Assembly (NCBI RefSeq): GCF_900461105.1 | Contig: NZ_UFWZ01000001.1 | Location: forward strand, 1,054,001 to 1,118,000 | Source: Clostridium putrefaciens | Lineage (GTDB): Bacteria > Bacillota > Clostridia > Clostridiales > Clostridiaceae | Reading direction: 5' to 3' | DNA length: 64,000 nt | Shown here: positions 63,073 through 64,000 of the stretch, one piece after another | How the letters are laid out: each line of letters starts with the position of its first letter | Numbering within the stretch: position 1 is the stretch's first letter | Position numbers and translations under genes: made by a program | Notes under the pieces: generated by a model | The model's input: the letters and a program-made list of their open reading frames with translations, nothing else | Database searches by the model: none | Told to the model about the DNA's origin: nothing

Positions 63073-64000
63073 ATGGAAGAAATACAAGTCACTGTAGAAG
63101 ATATAATATTTCAAAATGAAGAAAATGGATATGTGGTTGCAAGAGTAGACGAAAAAGGTGATGATACAGTCATTGTAGGGTGTATACCATATATATCAGA
63201 AGGACAGAATTTAAGATTAAAAGGCGAATGGACTTTGCATAAGCAGTTTGGTAAGCAGTTTAAAGTAAATGAGGCTGAGGAAATATTGCCAAATAGCTTG
63301 ATTGGAATTGAAAGATATTTGTCTTCGGGTGTTATACTCGGAATTGGACCTGTTACAGCTAAAAAAATTGTAAGTAAATTTGGAGAAAAGACTTTTGAAG
63401 TTTTAGAAAATGATATAGATAGACTTTCTGAAATAGAAGGTATAGGGGAGAAGAAAATAGAACTCATATATGATTCTTACTTTAAGCAAAGAGAAGTTAA
63501 AAATATTATGGTGTTTTTACAAACATACGGTGTAACACCAAATCAATGCATGAAAATATATAAAAGGTTTGGAGTAGAATCTATAAGTATTATAAAAAAC
63601 AATCCATACATATTAACGGAGGAAGTTTCAGGAATAGGGTTTAAATCAGCAGATAAAATAGCTAGAAGTTTAGGGATAGAAATTGATTCAGAGTTTAGAA
63701 TACAAAGTGGCATAAAACATGTAGTAAATCAATTTTGTGCTTTAGGAAATACTTATATGCCAAAAGATGAACTTATAAAGGGCGCCTCTGAAATATTAAC
63801 AGTAAAAGAAGATTTAATAATCAAAAATATATTTGATTGTGTTATTGATGGAAAGGTAAGAGTGGAGATAATAGATGGTGTAGAATGCGTATTTACATTA
63901 CCTTATTATTATGCAGAGCTTGGTATAACAAAATCTATGCTTTCCATAGTTTTTTCAAGCTTTGATACTATAGACGTTAATATAGATAAACAAATAAAAG
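63073..64000 (+). CDS. recD2: RecD2-like ATP-dependent DNA helicase, N-terminal part (3' cut by window)
   Basis: 309 codons, open to the window end. ATG 63073 behind GAGGAG. N-terminal OB-like domain (about 1-75; VTVEDIIFQNEENGYVVARV), then helix-hairpin-helix motifs typical of RecD2 (SSGVILGIGPVTAKKIVSKFG, LSEIEGIGEKKIE, EEVSGIGFKSADKIA). The helicase motor lies beyond the window. RecD2 family is about 740 residues; 5'-3' helicase linked to repair and replication forks. No RecB/RecC partner is in view, as expected for RecD2. Confidence 0.93.
   Translation, partial: MEEIQVTVEDIIFQNEENGYVVARVDEKGDDTVIVGCIPYISEGQNLRLKGEWTLHKQFGKQFKVNEAEEILPNSLIGIERYLSSGVILGIGPVTAKKIVSKFGEKTFEVLENDIDRLSEIEGIGEKKIELIYDSYFKQREVKNIMVFLQTYGVTPNQCMKIYKRFGVESISIIKNNPYILTEEVSGIGFKSADKIARSLGIEIDSEFRIQSGIKHVVNQFCALGNTYMPKDELIKGASEILTVKEDLIIKNIFDCVIDGKVRVEIIDGVECVFTLPYYYAELGITKSMLSIVFSSFDTIDVNIDKQIK

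Overview
The window looks like a chromosomal segment of a low-GC, endospore-forming clostridium. It is strongly AT-rich, uses many TTG and GTG starts behind strong Shine-Dalgarno (SD) sites, and carries an unusually high density of sporulation and germination genes (cotS-like, yabG, sipL, gerK, spoIIR, ypeB, spoIID, spoIIQ-like, spoIIID, mbl, yyaC). Gene order follows Clostridium sensu stricto. The F-type ATP synthase operon is missing from its usual place between atpI and ywmB, as I recall for the C. tetani / Hathewaya type of clostridium. The species call is inference only.

Layout. 1-10.9 kb: end of a pyrimidine-nucleoside phosphorylase, a DUF218 membrane protein, a ROK sugar kinase overlapping a BusR-like (GntR + RCK_C) regulator, an osmoprotectant ABC transporter with fused permease and binding protein, a lone EutH ethanolamine permease, a radical SAM enzyme and a lone solute-binding protein. 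11-17.5 kb: spore-coat island with two divergent glycosyltransferase/CotS modules plus two further CotS-family genes, one of them a degenerate pseudokinase. 17.8-27.2 kb: yabG, veg, sipL, a cyanophycinase-cyanophycin synthetase pair, an intact ISAs1-family insertion with a 10-bp target duplication, and ispE. 27.4-35 kb: gerKABC germinant receptor, spoIIR, a UgtP-like glycosyltransferase, and ypeB without sleB.

35-54.6 kb: PP-loop enzyme, ywiB-like gene, two small unknown genes, rho with a leader of about 500 nt, rpmE, tdk, a DUF1385-PrmC fusion next to prfA, a ZIP transporter, then the conserved ywlC-ywlE-rpiB-upp-dCMP deaminase-tagO-mnaA run, a thiolase, orphan atpI, ywmB and murA. 54.8-59.2 kb: spoIID, spoIIQ-like, spoIIID, mbl, yyaC. 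59.4-64 kb: eight tRNA genes in a 272-bp tandem repeat (Thr-Tyr-Val, Thr-Tyr-Val, Thr-Tyr), a SAM-I riboswitch upstream of metK, nagA, and the start of recD2.

Themes. Mother-cell and forespore functions dominate: coat building, engulfment (SpoIID/SpoIIQ), sigma signalling (SpoIIR, SpoIIID), germination (GerK, YpeB) and possible nitrogen storage as cyanophycin. Several regulatory RNAs and operators can be read directly: a SAM riboswitch, a perfect sigma-K promoter before cotS, an 11-bp-phased repeat before the osmolyte transporter, a 14-bp operator-like palindrome at the radical SAM start site, an SD-masking hairpin in the IS, and the long rho leader. I found no CRISPR array, prophage or recognisable defence island. 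The closest things to new biology are the degenerate CotS paralogue in the duplicated coat island, the BusR/Opu locus with its phased repeats, the missing ATP synthase genes and the leader architectures.
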